The position numbers and the translations under genes were made by a program. From contig NZ_JAPRAQ010000013.1 of the NCBI RefSeq assembly GCF_029989365.1, forward strand, positions 153,293-217,292: a stretch of DNA of 64,000 nucleotides. The letters run 5' to 3'. Of this stretch, positions 17,209 to 26,065 are shown piece after piece. A model generated the notes under the pieces. That model was not told where the DNA came from. It worked only from the letters and a program-made list of their open reading frames with translations, and made no database searches. Each line of letters starts with the position of its first letter. Within the stretch, counting starts at the first letter, position 1. Source of the stretch: Bradyrhizobium sp. Arg816 (GTDB taxonomy: Bacteria; Pseudomonadota; Alphaproteobacteria; Rhizobiales; Xanthobacteraceae).

Positions 17209-18093
17209 ATGTTCAACCCCTCCCAGCGTGGCGCTGGCCGCACGCGCATTGCGGTGGCGGGAGCCACAGGTCGCGTCGGCTCCGCCTTGATTTCGAAACT
17301 GTTCACGGAACCGGTTGAGATTGTGGCATTGACCCGCACGTCGGATGCTGGACGTCTGCCGTCCGGAGTTTCGCTGGCGACCGTGGACTTCGATGCGCGA
17401 TCGACTTTGGACAACGCGCTGCGCGGAGCTGACCGTCTGTTCCTCGCCCACGGCACGTCCCCCCGGCAAGTCGCCAACGAAATTGCGCTGATCGACGCAG
17501 CCGTGGCCGCCGGCGTAGGCCACATCGTCAAATTGTCTGTGTTGGGACCACCGTCTCGGCTGCATCCGTTCGACTGGCATACGCAAATTGAGGCGCATCT
17601 TGCGACCTGCGACGTAGGCTTCACGGTTTTGCGGCCATCGAGTTTCGTCGATATCCTGGCGCGGGCTGGCGCTCCAGTTGCCAATGACGCATGGGGCGGG
17701 GCAGCCGGCGATGGATTGGTCAACCTGATCGACACACGCGATGTGGCGGACTCGGCTTTCGCAGTCCTTCTCGACGACGCGCACGCAACTTCCCAGCGCG
17801 CCTATCACCTGACCGGGCCAGCCGCGGTCAGCATGCCTGAGATAGCAAGTGAAGTGTCCAGATTGCTTGGACGAGTCGTCACATATCAGCACCGAAGCCC
17901 CGCGGAGCAGCGTGAGAAGCTATTGGCGTCCGGGCTCACCGAATTTGTCGCCGACCTACTGCTCGGTCTGGATCGCCTTTTCTACGAATCGGTCCTCGCA
18001 GAAACCACGTCGACTGTTCGCGAGTTGACGGGCCACGCTCCGCGCCCGGTAACCGATTGGCTGAGCGACAACATCTCGGTGTTTCGAAAATAG
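17209..18093 (+). CDS. NmrA-like/atypical SDR NAD(P)-binding protein
   Basis: 294 residues. GGAAGG precedes the ATG by 8 nt. The N-terminal Rossmann motif is AVAGATGRVGSALI (about residues 16-29), matching GxxGxxG of NmrA/quinone-oxidoreductase-2-like atypical SDRs. GVGHIVKLSVLG and FTVLRPSSFVDI are also family-typical. No YxxxK motif is evident, so it may be a redox sensor or a reductase. With the divergent TetR and its two operators it forms a self-contained inducible unit. Confidence 0.87.
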   Translation: MFNPSQRGAGRTRIAVAGATGRVGSALISKLFTEPVEIVALTRTSDAGRLPSGVSLATVDFDARSTLDNALRGADRLFLAHGTSPRQVANEIALIDAAVAAGVGHIVKLSVLGPPSRLHPFDWHTQIEAHLATCDVGFTVLRPSSFVDILARAGAPVANDAWGGAAGDGLVNLIDTRDVADSAFAVLLDDAHATSQRAYHLTGPAAVSMPEIASEVSRLLGRVVTYQHRSPAEQREKLLASGLTEFVADLLLGLDRLFYESVLAETTSTVRELTGHAPRPVTDWLSDNISVFRK

Positions 18094-18143
18094 CTGAAAC
18101 CGAGGCGACGCATCATAGGGTCTGATCTCATGGTGCCGCCTTG

Positions 18144-19637
18144 CTACATCGCAGTCATAGCTTGCACCCCACCGGACCGCGCCGATAGCTCCGCCCACAC
18201 GCGGAAGCGCGCGCCGTCGTTGAGCGGCACGATGTGAAACGGCTGGCCGAAGATCGCGAGCGGCTCATTTCCCGGCTCGAACCGCGGCCAGGCTTGCACG
18301 ACATCCGGCATGCCGGTCGTGACGAAGCGCAAGACGCTCGCCTGAAACCGCGCGGCGACATCGATGTCATCAGGCGTCATCGGGCCGCCCTTGCGCTTGA
18401 GGATCGGCCGATCAATGAAATCAGGCAGATGCGCCCACAGGCAGGCATTGTCCGCGCCATGGGTCGGTCCCTGCGACAGGAACGGCTCCAGGGCCGGGCG
18501 ATGATCGAACCGGCTCAACCACACCGCGCCGCCTGCCGCAGCATGAAGCCGCGCGAGATCGGCCATGGGGCGATGCCAGAACGCATCCGACAGCAGCGCC
18601 TCGTACGGATCCTCGTCAAGGCGCGCGGTGGCGCGGTAATAGGATAGCAGTCGGCACCAGCCGGCATAGTCGAACGCAGCGCGCACCTGCCGCTCGGTGG
18701 TGCGGATCATCGCCGCCGGCGGCTTGCTCTTCAGGAACATCACCATCTCGTCGCGGCAGGAGCCGAGCCAGAGCGGAATGTTGCGCAAAGTTCCGTCGGC
18801 GAAGACGTCGCGCGGCTCGCGCGGGATGACCGTGCCGTCGAGCACCGGACCGAACACGGTGCCTGCGTCCGTCTCGTCCGCGAGCCTGCGTCCAACGCGC
18901 TCTGCCGCCGCAAACAGCGTTGGCAGCGGCACGGACGCAATCGCGCTGGGATCGGGCACAAGCTCGAGCTCCTCGAGCACGTGGCGCGCGACATCATCTG
19001 CGTGACCCGCACTCATGATGTTGCGCCCGGGCGTACTCAGCGCGAGCGCACGAATAAACTTGCCTCTTGCCTGCGGCAGGGTTGCGAGCGCTATCACCAT
19101 GGAGGCGCCGGCAGATTGTCCCGACAGCGTAATCGCATCCGGATCGCCGCCGAAGTTCGCGATGTTGGCACGGACCCAATTGAGCGCTGCGAGCGTATCC
19201 TGGAGCGCGAGGTTGTTGGCTTCGGCAAGGCCGTAGCGATGCAGTTGCAGGAAACCGAGCGGCCCGAGCCGGTAGTTGATGGTGACAATGACGGCTGGGC
19301 CGTGGGCGGCGAGGAAGGAACCGTCATAGTCGGCGCCGCCGCCGGTGACGAAGGCGCCGCCATGGATGAAGAAATTGACCGGCAGCGGGTGATCCGCCGC
19401 CGGCGCCCAGATGTTCAGGCTGAGACAGGATTCCTCGTCAGCATGATCGAGATGGCCGGGCTGCGGCGCGTAGGCGCCGTAGTCCGTGCAGCGGCGCGGC
19501 TCGGTCCACGCGAGCGGCGGTGTCGCCCTGGCAAAGCGCCGCGCGATTGCGAACGGTACGCCCTTGAATGCTCGTAGGCCGTTCTGCTCGGCGCCGACGA
19601 TCGGTCCGCTCGTGGTCGGAACTGCATTGGTCAACAT
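18144..19637 (-). CDS. Type B carboxylesterase
   Basis: 497 residues from ATG 19637 (MLTNAVPTTSGPIVG), 22 nt after the MHS transporter stop; an ATG-like start 60 nt upstream would overlap that gene. Alpha/beta hydrolase features: FKGVPFA near residue 25, ESCLSLNIW, oxyanion motif NFFIHGGAFVTGG, and the nucleophile elbow LSGQSAGASM near residue 175. The catalytic His is likely in GPTHGADN. No signal peptide, so cytoplasmic. It probably hydrolyses an ester brought in by the co-transcribed transporter. Confidence 0.9.
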   Translation of the reverse strand: MLTNAVPTTSGPIVGAEQNGLRAFKGVPFAIARRFARATPPLAWTEPRRCTDYGAYAPQPGHLDHADEESCLSLNIWAPAADHPLPVNFFIHGGAFVTGGGADYDGSFLAAHGPAVIVTINYRLGPLGFLQLHRYGLAEANNLALQDTLAALNWVRANIANFGGDPDAITLSGQSAGASMVIALATLPQARGKFIRALALSTPGRNIMSAGHADDVARHVLEELELVPDPSAIASVPLPTLFAAAERVGRRLADETDAGTVFGPVLDGTVIPREPRDVFADGTLRNIPLWLGSCRDEMVMFLKSKPPAAMIRTTERQVRAAFDYAGWCRLLSYYRATARLDEDPYEALLSDAFWHRPMADLARLHAAAGGAVWLSRFDHRPALEPFLSQGPTHGADNACLWAHLPDFIDRPILKRKGGPMTPDDIDVAARFQASVLRFVTTGMPDVVQAWPRFEPGNEPLAIFGQPFHIVPLNDGARFRVWAELSARSGGVQAMTAM

Positions 19638-19659
19638 GCGACTGTTACTCTGTCTTGTC

Positions 19660-21000
19660 TCAAGCGCGCTGCTTTCCGAGATCGGCGATGTCGACATTGT
19701 GGGTTTCGCGCGCGGTGGCCGCTGATGCCGCCGAGATCACGCAGCAGCAGGCAACGAAGATTGCCACGGGAATCCAGCCGTTCGGTCCCTCGCCGACCAG
19801 GCTTGCACTCACCAGCGGCGTGAAGCCGGCGGCGAGGAAGCCGAGCTGCGTGCCGATCGCCGTGCCGGAGTAACGCACGCGCGCGTCGAACATCTCCGCA
19901 TAGAACGACGGCCAGATCGCATTCGGCGCGGCGTAGATGACACCCGAGAGGATCATCGCCGCGGCGAAGATCGCCAGCGTATTCCCCGATGTCACCAGCA
20001 TGAAGTACGGGAACACCAGCGCCGCACAGCCGAGCACGCCTCCGATGAACACCGGCTTGCGGCCGATCCTGTCGGCCAGCAGCGCCCACAGCGGCTGGGT
20101 GATCAGCGCCGTGACATTGCCGAGCACGCCGGCCCACAGCATGGTCGGGCGCGCGACGCCGAACTTGCTGGTGGCATAGCCGAGCGCGAACACCGCGGTC
20201 ATCGTGCTCACGGTCGCAATCAGCGCGCAGACGATGACGCGCAGCACATCCGGCCAGTAGTCGCGCAAGAGCGTAACGACGGGGAAGCGCGCCACCTGCG
20301 CCTTGTCCTTGATGTCTTCGAAGACAGGCGTTTCCGGCATGGTCCTTCGCACCAGATAGGCGACCAGCAGCACGAGCGCGGAGAGCAGGAACGGAATGCG
20401 CCAGCCCCAGCTCAACAACTGGTCTTCCGGCAGACTCGACACCGGGATGAACACCAATGTCGCAAGGATCGCGCCGGCCTGGGTGCCGCTCAGGGTCCAG
20501 CTCGTGAAGAAGGCGCGGTTGGAATTGGCGGAATGCTCCAGCGTCAGCGAGTTGGCTCCGCTCTGCTCGCCGGCAGCCGACAGGCCCTGCAACAGACGGA
20601 GCAGCGTCAGGATGACAGGCGCGGCATTGCCGATCGTCTTGGCATCCGGCAACAGGCCGATCGCCAGCGTCGAGCCGCCCATCAGCACCAGCGTGAACAA
20701 GAGCACCGTCTTGCGGCCGATGCGGTCGCCGAAATGGCCGAGAATGACGGCGCCGACCGGGCGCGCGATATAGCCGATACCGAAGGAGAGCAACGCGAGC
20801 AGCGTTGCGGTCGGTGGATCGACATTGGCGAAGAACACTTTTGGAAAGATCAGCGCGGCAGCGGTGCCGTAGATGAAGAAGTCGTAGTATTCGAGCATGC
20901 TGCCGACGAAGCTGACCAGCGCGGCGCGCTTCGGCAGCTTGTTCGGCGTGGCTTCCGCGCTGGATGATGCGCGCAGCGGTGCGGTTGACGTCAACGTCAT
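19660..21000 (-). CDS. MFS transporter, metabolite:H+ symporter (MHS) type
   Basis: 446 residues with about 12 hydrophobic helices. MHS signatures: GSMLEYYDFFIYGTAAAL in helix 1, RPVGAVILGHFGDRIGRK in loop 2-3, and LLRLLQGLSAAGEQSGA in helix 4. Such symporters (ShiA, ProP, KgtP, citrate) take up organic acids or zwitterions with protons. Upstream of the carboxylesterase in one operon, divergent from a TetR gene. Confidence 0.92.
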   Translation of the reverse strand: MTLTSTAPLRASSSAEATPNKLPKRAALVSFVGSMLEYYDFFIYGTAAALIFPKVFFANVDPPTATLLALLSFGIGYIARPVGAVILGHFGDRIGRKTVLLFTLVLMGGSTLAIGLLPDAKTIGNAAPVILTLLRLLQGLSAAGEQSGANSLTLEHSANSNRAFFTSWTLSGTQAGAILATLVFIPVSSLPEDQLLSWGWRIPFLLSALVLLVAYLVRRTMPETPVFEDIKDKAQVARFPVVTLLRDYWPDVLRVIVCALIATVSTMTAVFALGYATSKFGVARPTMLWAGVLGNVTALITQPLWALLADRIGRKPVFIGGVLGCAALVFPYFMLVTSGNTLAIFAAAMILSGVIYAAPNAIWPSFYAEMFDARVRYSGTAIGTQLGFLAAGFTPLVSASLVGEGPNGWIPVAIFVACCCVISAASAATARETHNVDIADLGKQRA

Positions 21001-21104
21001 TGAAGGCTCCTCCCCATCTGGCCGGTGCGGTTCGCGTCAGGCAGGTCGCCTCGCGCGCGTTTTCTGGTTCTGGTTGCCGCAACTTTGGTCTGGAGCAATA
21101 ATGT

Positions 21105-21118
21105 ACGAACTAGTACGT
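21105..21118. promoter_or_regulatory. Candidate TetR operator
   Basis: ACGAACTAGTACGT is a palindrome around ACTAGT with one mismatched symmetric pair (A/A where A/T is needed). It lies between the divergent MHS transporter (starting 21000) and TetR (starting 21209) genes. Confidence 0.55.
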
Positions 21119-21208
21119 TTATGCAATAGGCGTTGGATCAATGCTACAGCAGGCGAAATTTGCCTTCACCTTCAAGGTGATCCGTGGAAACTGGCGGGAG
21201 AAACAGTA

Positions 21209-21859
21209 ATGCTCGAGCGCATGCCGCCCCCATCGAAGCGCACCAACGATCCTGAGCGCACCAAGCGCGACATCCTCGAAGTGGCGATGGCCGAATTCGC
21301 CTCGGAGGGCTATTCCGGCGCCCGCGTCGATGCGATCGCGGCACGGACGCGCACATCCAAGCGGATGATCTATTATTATTTCGGCGGCAAGGAGCAGCTC
21401 TACCTCGCGGTGCTGGAGGAGGCCTATCGCAGCATCCGCGCGCTGGAGGACCAGCTCGACATCGAAAGCTGCGATGCCCGGGAGGGATTGCGCCGGCTGA
21501 TCGAGGCCACCTTCGACCATGACGAGCGCAATCCGAACTTCATCCGCCTCGTCAGCATCGAGAACATCCACCACGGCAAGCACCTCAAGCAGAATCTGCA
21601 ACTGCGCCAGCTCAACGCCAGCGTGATCGCGACACTCGACGGCATCCTCGAACGCGGCCGCGGCGAAGGCGTCTTCCGCGACGACGTCGACGCCATCGAC
21701 CTGCACCTCGCCATCTCCTCCTACTGCTTCTTCCGCGTCGCCAACCGCCACACGTTTGGGGCGCTGTTCGACCGCGACCTCAGCGAGCCCAGGGTGCTGG
21801 CGAAGAGCCGGACGCAGATCGTGGAGATGATCTTGGCGTGGCTGGGGGCGAAGGCTTAG
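21209..21859 (+). CDS. TetR family transcriptional regulator
   Basis: 216 residues from ATG 21209, with GGGAG at 21196-21200; the longer upstream frame crosses the divergent promoter region and is ignored. HTH at about residues 18-62: TKRDILEVAMAEFASEGYSG, then RTRTSKRMIYYYFGGKEQLY. The C-terminal domain (SIENIHHGKHLKQN) is of the TetR_C group seen next to aromatic or organic-acid transport genes. Likely repressor of the divergent MHS transporter/carboxylesterase operon. Confidence 0.92.
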   Translation: MLERMPPPSKRTNDPERTKRDILEVAMAEFASEGYSGARVDAIAARTRTSKRMIYYYFGGKEQLYLAVLEEAYRSIRALEDQLDIESCDAREGLRRLIEATFDHDERNPNFIRLVSIENIHHGKHLKQNLQLRQLNASVIATLDGILERGRGEGVFRDDVDAIDLHLAISSYCFFRVANRHTFGALFDRDLSEPRVLAKSRTQIVEMILAWLGAKA

Positions 21860-21877
21860 CAGCCACCACGCACTCGC

Positions 21878-21982
21878 TGTCATGCCCCGGCTTGACCGGG
21901 CATCCAGTACGCTGCGGCCTATCGGCCTAATCACCACTGTCTCTGGAATACTGGATCGCCCGATCAAGTCGGGCGATGACAC
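21878..21982. repeat. Long imperfect inverted repeat (Bradyrhizobium intergenic element)
   Basis: About 105 bp beginning TGTCATGCCCCGGCTTGACC and ending in GATCAAGTCGGGCGATGACA; the ends are near-complementary (TGTCATGCCC.../...GGGCGATGACA; CATCCAGTA/TACTGGAT inside), so the whole element can fold into one stem-loop. It lies between two convergent genes. Similar palindromic units are widespread in Bradyrhizobium and Rhodopseudomonas intergenic DNA (general knowledge, not searched here). Confidence 0.65.
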
Positions 21983-22004
21983 CGAGAATGGGGCGGCATC
22001 GCGC

Positions 22005-22790
22005 TCACCCGCTCCTCTTCCCCCGCGTGCTCGCCAGCAGCACCAGCATGAACGACGCCGCCGTCATCAGCGTCGAGATCGCGGCAATGGTCGGGTCGAT
22101 CTCGTCGCGGAGCGCGGTGAACATGCGCTTGGTCAGCGGCTGATACTGGCCGCCGGAAATGAACAACGCGACGATGGTCTCGTCCATCGCCGAGATGAAG
22201 GCGAAGATGCCGCCCGCGACCACGCTCGACTTGATCTGCGGCAGCGTCACCGCGAAGAAGCTGCGCAGGCGGTTCATGCCGAGGCTGCGCGCCACCATCT
22301 CCTGCGCCGGATCGAAGCTCTGCAAGCCCGCAAGCACCGAGATGACGACATAGGGCAAGCCCAGCATCACATTCGCCAGCACGAGGCCGGGCATGGTCGC
22401 GACCAGGCCGACCTTTGCATAGACGAAGAAAATGCCGACCGCAGTGATGATGATCGGCACCACCAGCGGCAGCAGCAGCGCCATATGGAACATGCGCATG
22501 ATGCGCAGCTTCGACTGGCTGATCGCGTAGGCCGCCGCAACCCCGCACGGCGTTGCGATCAGGACAGTGAAGAACGCGACCGTCAGCGTCACCCGCGTCG
22601 CCTGCATCCAGGCCGGATTGGCGAAATATTGCTGGTACCAGCGCAGCGAGAACGACGGCGGCGGGAACGTCAGGAAGCGCGCACTGGAGAACGAGATCGG
22701 GGCGATGATCAGGACGGGAAGGATCAGATAGACCAGCACCAGCGCGCTGATCACGTAGAGGACAATCCGTGCGGGCGAAGTGCGCGTCAT
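22005..22790 (-). CDS. ABC transporter permease, spermidine/putrescine type (PotC-like)
   Basis: 261 residues, about six membrane helices. The EAA-type loop EMVARSLGMNRLRSFFAVTLP is near residue 165, as in PotC. Last gene of the operon; its ATG overlaps the stop of the PotB-like gene by 4 nt (ATGA). Confidence 0.9.
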   Translation of the reverse strand: MTRTSPARIVLYVISALVLVYLILPVLIIAPISFSSARFLTFPPPSFSLRWYQQYFANPAWMQATRVTLTVAFFTVLIATPCGVAAAYAISQSKLRIMRMFHMALLLPLVVPIIITAVGIFFVYAKVGLVATMPGLVLANVMLGLPYVVISVLAGLQSFDPAQEMVARSLGMNRLRSFFAVTLPQIKSSVVAGGIFAFISAMDETIVALFISGGQYQPLTKRMFTALRDEIDPTIAAISTLMTAASFMLVLLASTRGKRSG

Positions 22791-23671
22791 TTCTGCCCCA
22801 ACACGCGATCGAGGGAGATGAAGCGGCTGACGGCGAAGAAGATCAGGAGCACGCTCAGGAGCAGCACCACGGCGACCGCGCTCGCGGCGCCGAACTGGTT
22901 GTAGAGCTCGACATTGCGGCTGACCAGCATCGACACCATCACGGTGCGGCCGCCGCCGAGCAATTCCGGCGTGATGTAGAAGCCGAGGCAGAGCACGAAC
23001 ACCATGGTGCAGCCGGCGAGCACGCCCGGCAGCGACAGCGGCAGGAACACGCGGAAGAACGTCAGCGACGGGCTCGCCCCCAGGCTCGCGCCGGCCTGCA
23101 TCAAATCGCCGGGGATCTTCTGCATGGTGGCATAGAGCGGCAGCACCATGAACGGCAGCAGGATGTGCACGGTCGCAACCACCGTGCCGAACGTGTTGTG
23201 CACCAGCGCGAGCGGCTCGGAGATGACATCGAGATAGCGCAGGAACTGGTTGATCACGCCGGTGCGCTGGAGCAGCGCCAGCCAGGCATAGGCGCGGACC
23301 AGCACGCTGGTCCAGAACGGCAGCACCACCAGCGACAGGATGAGGATGCTCCAGCCCTTCGGCACCGCGTTGGCGAGGTAGGCGACGGGATAGCCGAGCA
23401 GCAACGCGATGACTGTCACGGCGAGGCTGATCTCGAAGGTCAGCGCAAAGCTGCGCCAGTAGATGTCTTCCGTAAAGACCCGGCGATAGTTCTCCAGCGT
23501 AAAACCGTCATGGTAGATCGACTGCCAGGCGAGCCAGCCGACCGGCAGCACGATCAGAGCCAGGATCACCAGCAGCGCCGGCGACACCAATGCCAGCATC
23601 AGCGCATGCTCGCGGCGCTGATGCTTTTGGGAGGAATCTGGCACTGTTATCGTCAACGCTGCCTCGCTCAC
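22787..23671 (-). CDS. ABC transporter permease, spermidine/putrescine type (PotB-like)
   Basis: 294 residues from GTG 23671, which overlaps the binding-protein stop (GTGA); the longer frame upstream lies inside that gene. About six helices (LALVSPALLVILALIVLPVG first) and the EAA loop LMQAGASLGASPSLTFFRVF near residue 180. Partner of the PotC-like permease. Confidence 0.9.
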   Translation of the reverse strand: MSEAALTITVPDSSQKHQRREHALMLALVSPALLVILALIVLPVGWLAWQSIYHDGFTLENYRRVFTEDIYWRSFALTFEISLAVTVIALLLGYPVAYLANAVPKGWSILILSLVVLPFWTSVLVRAYAWLALLQRTGVINQFLRYLDVISEPLALVHNTFGTVVATVHILLPFMVLPLYATMQKIPGDLMQAGASLGASPSLTFFRVFLPLSLPGVLAGCTMVFVLCLGFYITPELLGGGRTVMVSMLVSRNVELYNQFGAASAVAVVLLLSVLLIFFAVSRFISLDRVLGQK

Positions 23672-24714
23672 TTCTGCATGAACGACGCCCAGCGCTTCTC
23701 GGCGGCCTCGCCCGCGGGCGAGGACCACCAGGCGTAGGACATCAGCGCCTGCTTGGCCGCGTTCGCCGGCTCGCTCGGCAATTGCGCGGCGCGCTCGGGC
23801 TTGATCACGCCGGTCTCGAACGCCTTCGGATTGCCCGGGCCGTAGTCGATGTTGAGCGGAAGATTGGCCTGGTGCACGGGATCGACGGCCTCATTGAGGA
23901 ATTTGACTGCCGTCTCCAGATTCGGCGCGCCCTTGAGGATGCAGAGCGAGGTGCTCTGAAGAACGCCCTGGTTGTAGGTGAAGGAGACCTTCGCGCCCTC
24001 CTTCGCCACCGCGCTGACGCGGCCGTTCCAGGCCATCTCCATGTCGACTTCGCCGTCATTGAGAAGCTGCGCCGACTGCGCGCCTGAGGTCCACCACACC
24101 GTGATGTGCGGCTTGATCTCTTCCAGCTTCTTGAAGGCGCGGTCGACGTCGAGCGGGTAGAGCTTGTCGGGCGCGACGCCGTCGGCCATCAGCGCGGCCT
24201 CCAGGGTAGCGAACGGATGGTTGCGCAACGCGCGGCGGCCGGGAAATTTCTTCACGTCCCAGAAATCGGCCCAGCTGTTCGGCGCGTCCTTCGGGAAGGT
24301 CTTCTGGCTGTAGGACAGCACGCTGGAATAGAACTCGTAGGACACCGAATAGGGACTGCGATAGGCCTCCGGCATCGCCGCGCCGTTTGGAATCTTCGAG
24401 AAGTCGAGCTTCTCGATCAGCCCCTGCTCGCCGCCGCGCAGGCAGTTGCCTGTCGGGGTATCCACCACGTCCCAGATCGGCTTGCCGCTGCCGACCTGCG
24501 TCTTGATCGCGGGCCAGGCGTCGGGAATGGAGTCCTGGTTGATGGTGATGCCGAGCTTCTTGGCGGAGGGATCGAGGATCGCCACCGTCTGCGCCGCCTG
24601 ATAGGCGCCGCCTTGCGAGACGAAGGTGATCTGCTCGGCGGCATCAGCCGCGGTGGTAAATCCGATTGCGCCCAGCACGGCAAAGCCCAATCCAAAATTG
24701 CGTGTCGTCGTCAT
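23668..24714 (-). CDS. ABC transporter substrate-binding protein, PotD/PotF type
   Basis: 348 residues from ATG 24714, preceded by GGAGG; ATGs further upstream overlap the oxidase gene. A signal peptide covers about residues 1-27 (FAVLGAIGFTTAADA). The mature protein begins EQITFVSQGGAYQAAQT, a family-1 polyamine/opine-type start, with WDVVDTPTGNCLRG in the hinge region. It binds a cationic or amine substrate in the periplasm, to judge from the cotranscribed PotABC-like parts and FAD amine oxidase. Confidence 0.88.
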   Translation of the reverse strand: MTTTRNFGLGFAVLGAIGFTTAADAAEQITFVSQGGAYQAAQTVAILDPSAKKLGITINQDSIPDAWPAIKTQVGSGKPIWDVVDTPTGNCLRGGEQGLIEKLDFSKIPNGAAMPEAYRSPYSVSYEFYSSVLSYSQKTFPKDAPNSWADFWDVKKFPGRRALRNHPFATLEAALMADGVAPDKLYPLDVDRAFKKLEEIKPHITVWWTSGAQSAQLLNDGEVDMEMAWNGRVSAVAKEGAKVSFTYNQGVLQSTSLCILKGAPNLETAVKFLNEAVDPVHQANLPLNIDYGPGNPKAFETGVIKPERAAQLPSEPANAAKQALMSYAWWSSPAGEAAEKRWASFMQK

Positions 24715-24742
24715 CCTCGCCTCCTCCATCGCCAAAGAGATC

Positions 24743-26062
24743 TCACTGACCGATCGCATCGAGAAACTGGTACCAGCCGGCGACCATGCGCACGGCCGGC
24801 TCGCGCAGGGGATAGAACGGGATCGCCTTCATGCGCCTGATATCGAGCAGCCCGACCTCGGGCGTCTCGCCGCGCACGAAGGCCGCGAGATAGCGGCCCA
24901 TCAGGCTCGACATCGCAACGCCGGCGCCATTGTAGCCCATCGAGACCAACGTGCGGTCGTCGAGCCGGCCGATATGCGGCACCGAGTCCAGCGTCATGCC
25001 GACGAGGCCCGACCATTTGTAGGCGATCGGAACGTCGGCAAGGCCAGGGAAGATGCCGACCATCGCCTTGCGCAAGGCGTCGAAGGCAGCCTGCGAGTCC
25101 TGCTTGCCGAAAGCACCGCGGCCGCCGAAGATGACGCGGTTGTCGACCATGCGGAACCAGCGCATCATGCGCTTGGTCTCGGTGTAGGTGCGCCCGGTCG
25201 GCATCAGCTTGCCCGCGAGATTGCGTGGCAGCTGCTCCGTCGCGACCAGCGCACTGCGGAACGGGATCAGCGTGCGCTGCATCTGCGCAGTCGCACTGGT
25301 GAGATCGGAATAGCTGTTGGTGGCGATGATCGCCTGTTTCGCGCGCACCGCGCCTTGCGGCGTCTCGGCGACAATGCCGTCCTTCTCGCGCCGGAGTTTG
25401 ACCACCGGCGACTCCTGGAAGATCGGAACGCCACGGCGCCCGACGCCTTCGGCGAGCCCTCGCAGATAGTTCAGCGGATGGATGCCGCCGGAGCCGGGAT
25501 TGAGCACGCCGCCGACAAAAATGTCGGAGCCGGTTTCGTCACGCACCCCGCGCTTGTCGAGGATGCGGACTTCGGCGGAGCCCATCTCGCGCGTCATCCA
25601 ATTGGCTTCGTCGATCGCGGCCTTCAGCGTCGTCTCGTTATGCGCGGCCTTGACCTGGCCCGTGCGCGTCAGCGCCGCGCTGGTGATGCCGAACTCGGAG
25701 ACCAGCTCCTCGACCATGTCAGTCGATTCATGCGCGATCTCGTACATGCGCCGCGCCATGGCGCGGCCATGCGCGGCGTCGATCTCGCGGAACGACAGGC
25801 GAAATTTTGCGGTGATCACCCCGCCATTGCGCCCGCTCGCGCCCCAGCCCGGCCGGTTGGCCTCGAGCACAACCGGCGACAAGCCGCTCTTGGCGATGTG
25901 GTGCGCCGCGGAGAGGCCCGTGTAGCCTGCACCGATGATCACCACGTCCGCCTGTCGCTCACCCGACAGCACGGGAAACGCGCGCGCCGGCTCCGCCGTG
26001 GCTTCCCACAGCGAATTGGCCGATGGCAATGCGCTCCAGTCCCGTGCCATGCCGCCGCTCAT
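24743..26062 (-). CDS. FAD-dependent amine oxidoreductase (PuuB/DAO-like)
   Basis: 439 residues. FAD motif DVVIIGAGYTGLSAAHHIA near residues 40-58, then LEANRPGWGASGRNGGVI, a signature of gamma-glutamylputrescine oxidase-like enzymes. C-terminal MGYNGAGVAMSSLMGR binds FAD. It probably oxidises the amine imported by the adjacent PotABCD-like system to an aldehyde or imine. It starts 3 nt after the HAD gene and precedes the binding protein in the same operon. Confidence 0.88.
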   Translation of the reverse strand: MSGGMARDWSALPSANSLWEATAEPARAFPVLSGERQADVVIIGAGYTGLSAAHHIAKSGLSPVVLEANRPGWGASGRNGGVITAKFRLSFREIDAAHGRAMARRMYEIAHESTDMVEELVSEFGITSAALTRTGQVKAAHNETTLKAAIDEANWMTREMGSAEVRILDKRGVRDETGSDIFVGGVLNPGSGGIHPLNYLRGLAEGVGRRGVPIFQESPVVKLRREKDGIVAETPQGAVRAKQAIIATNSYSDLTSATAQMQRTLIPFRSALVATEQLPRNLAGKLMPTGRTYTETKRMMRWFRMVDNRVIFGGRGAFGKQDSQAAFDALRKAMVGIFPGLADVPIAYKWSGLVGMTLDSVPHIGRLDDRTLVSMGYNGAGVAMSSLMGRYLAAFVRGETPEVGLLDIRRMKAIPFYPLREPAVRMVAGWYQFLDAIGQ

Positions 26063-26065
26063 GCC

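Noticed and set aside
16518..17735. N-terminal extension of the TetR gene to 405 codons
   Set aside because: The extra 200 codons run antisense through the NmrA-like gene and across the operators; the start at 17129 has a Shine-Dalgarno.
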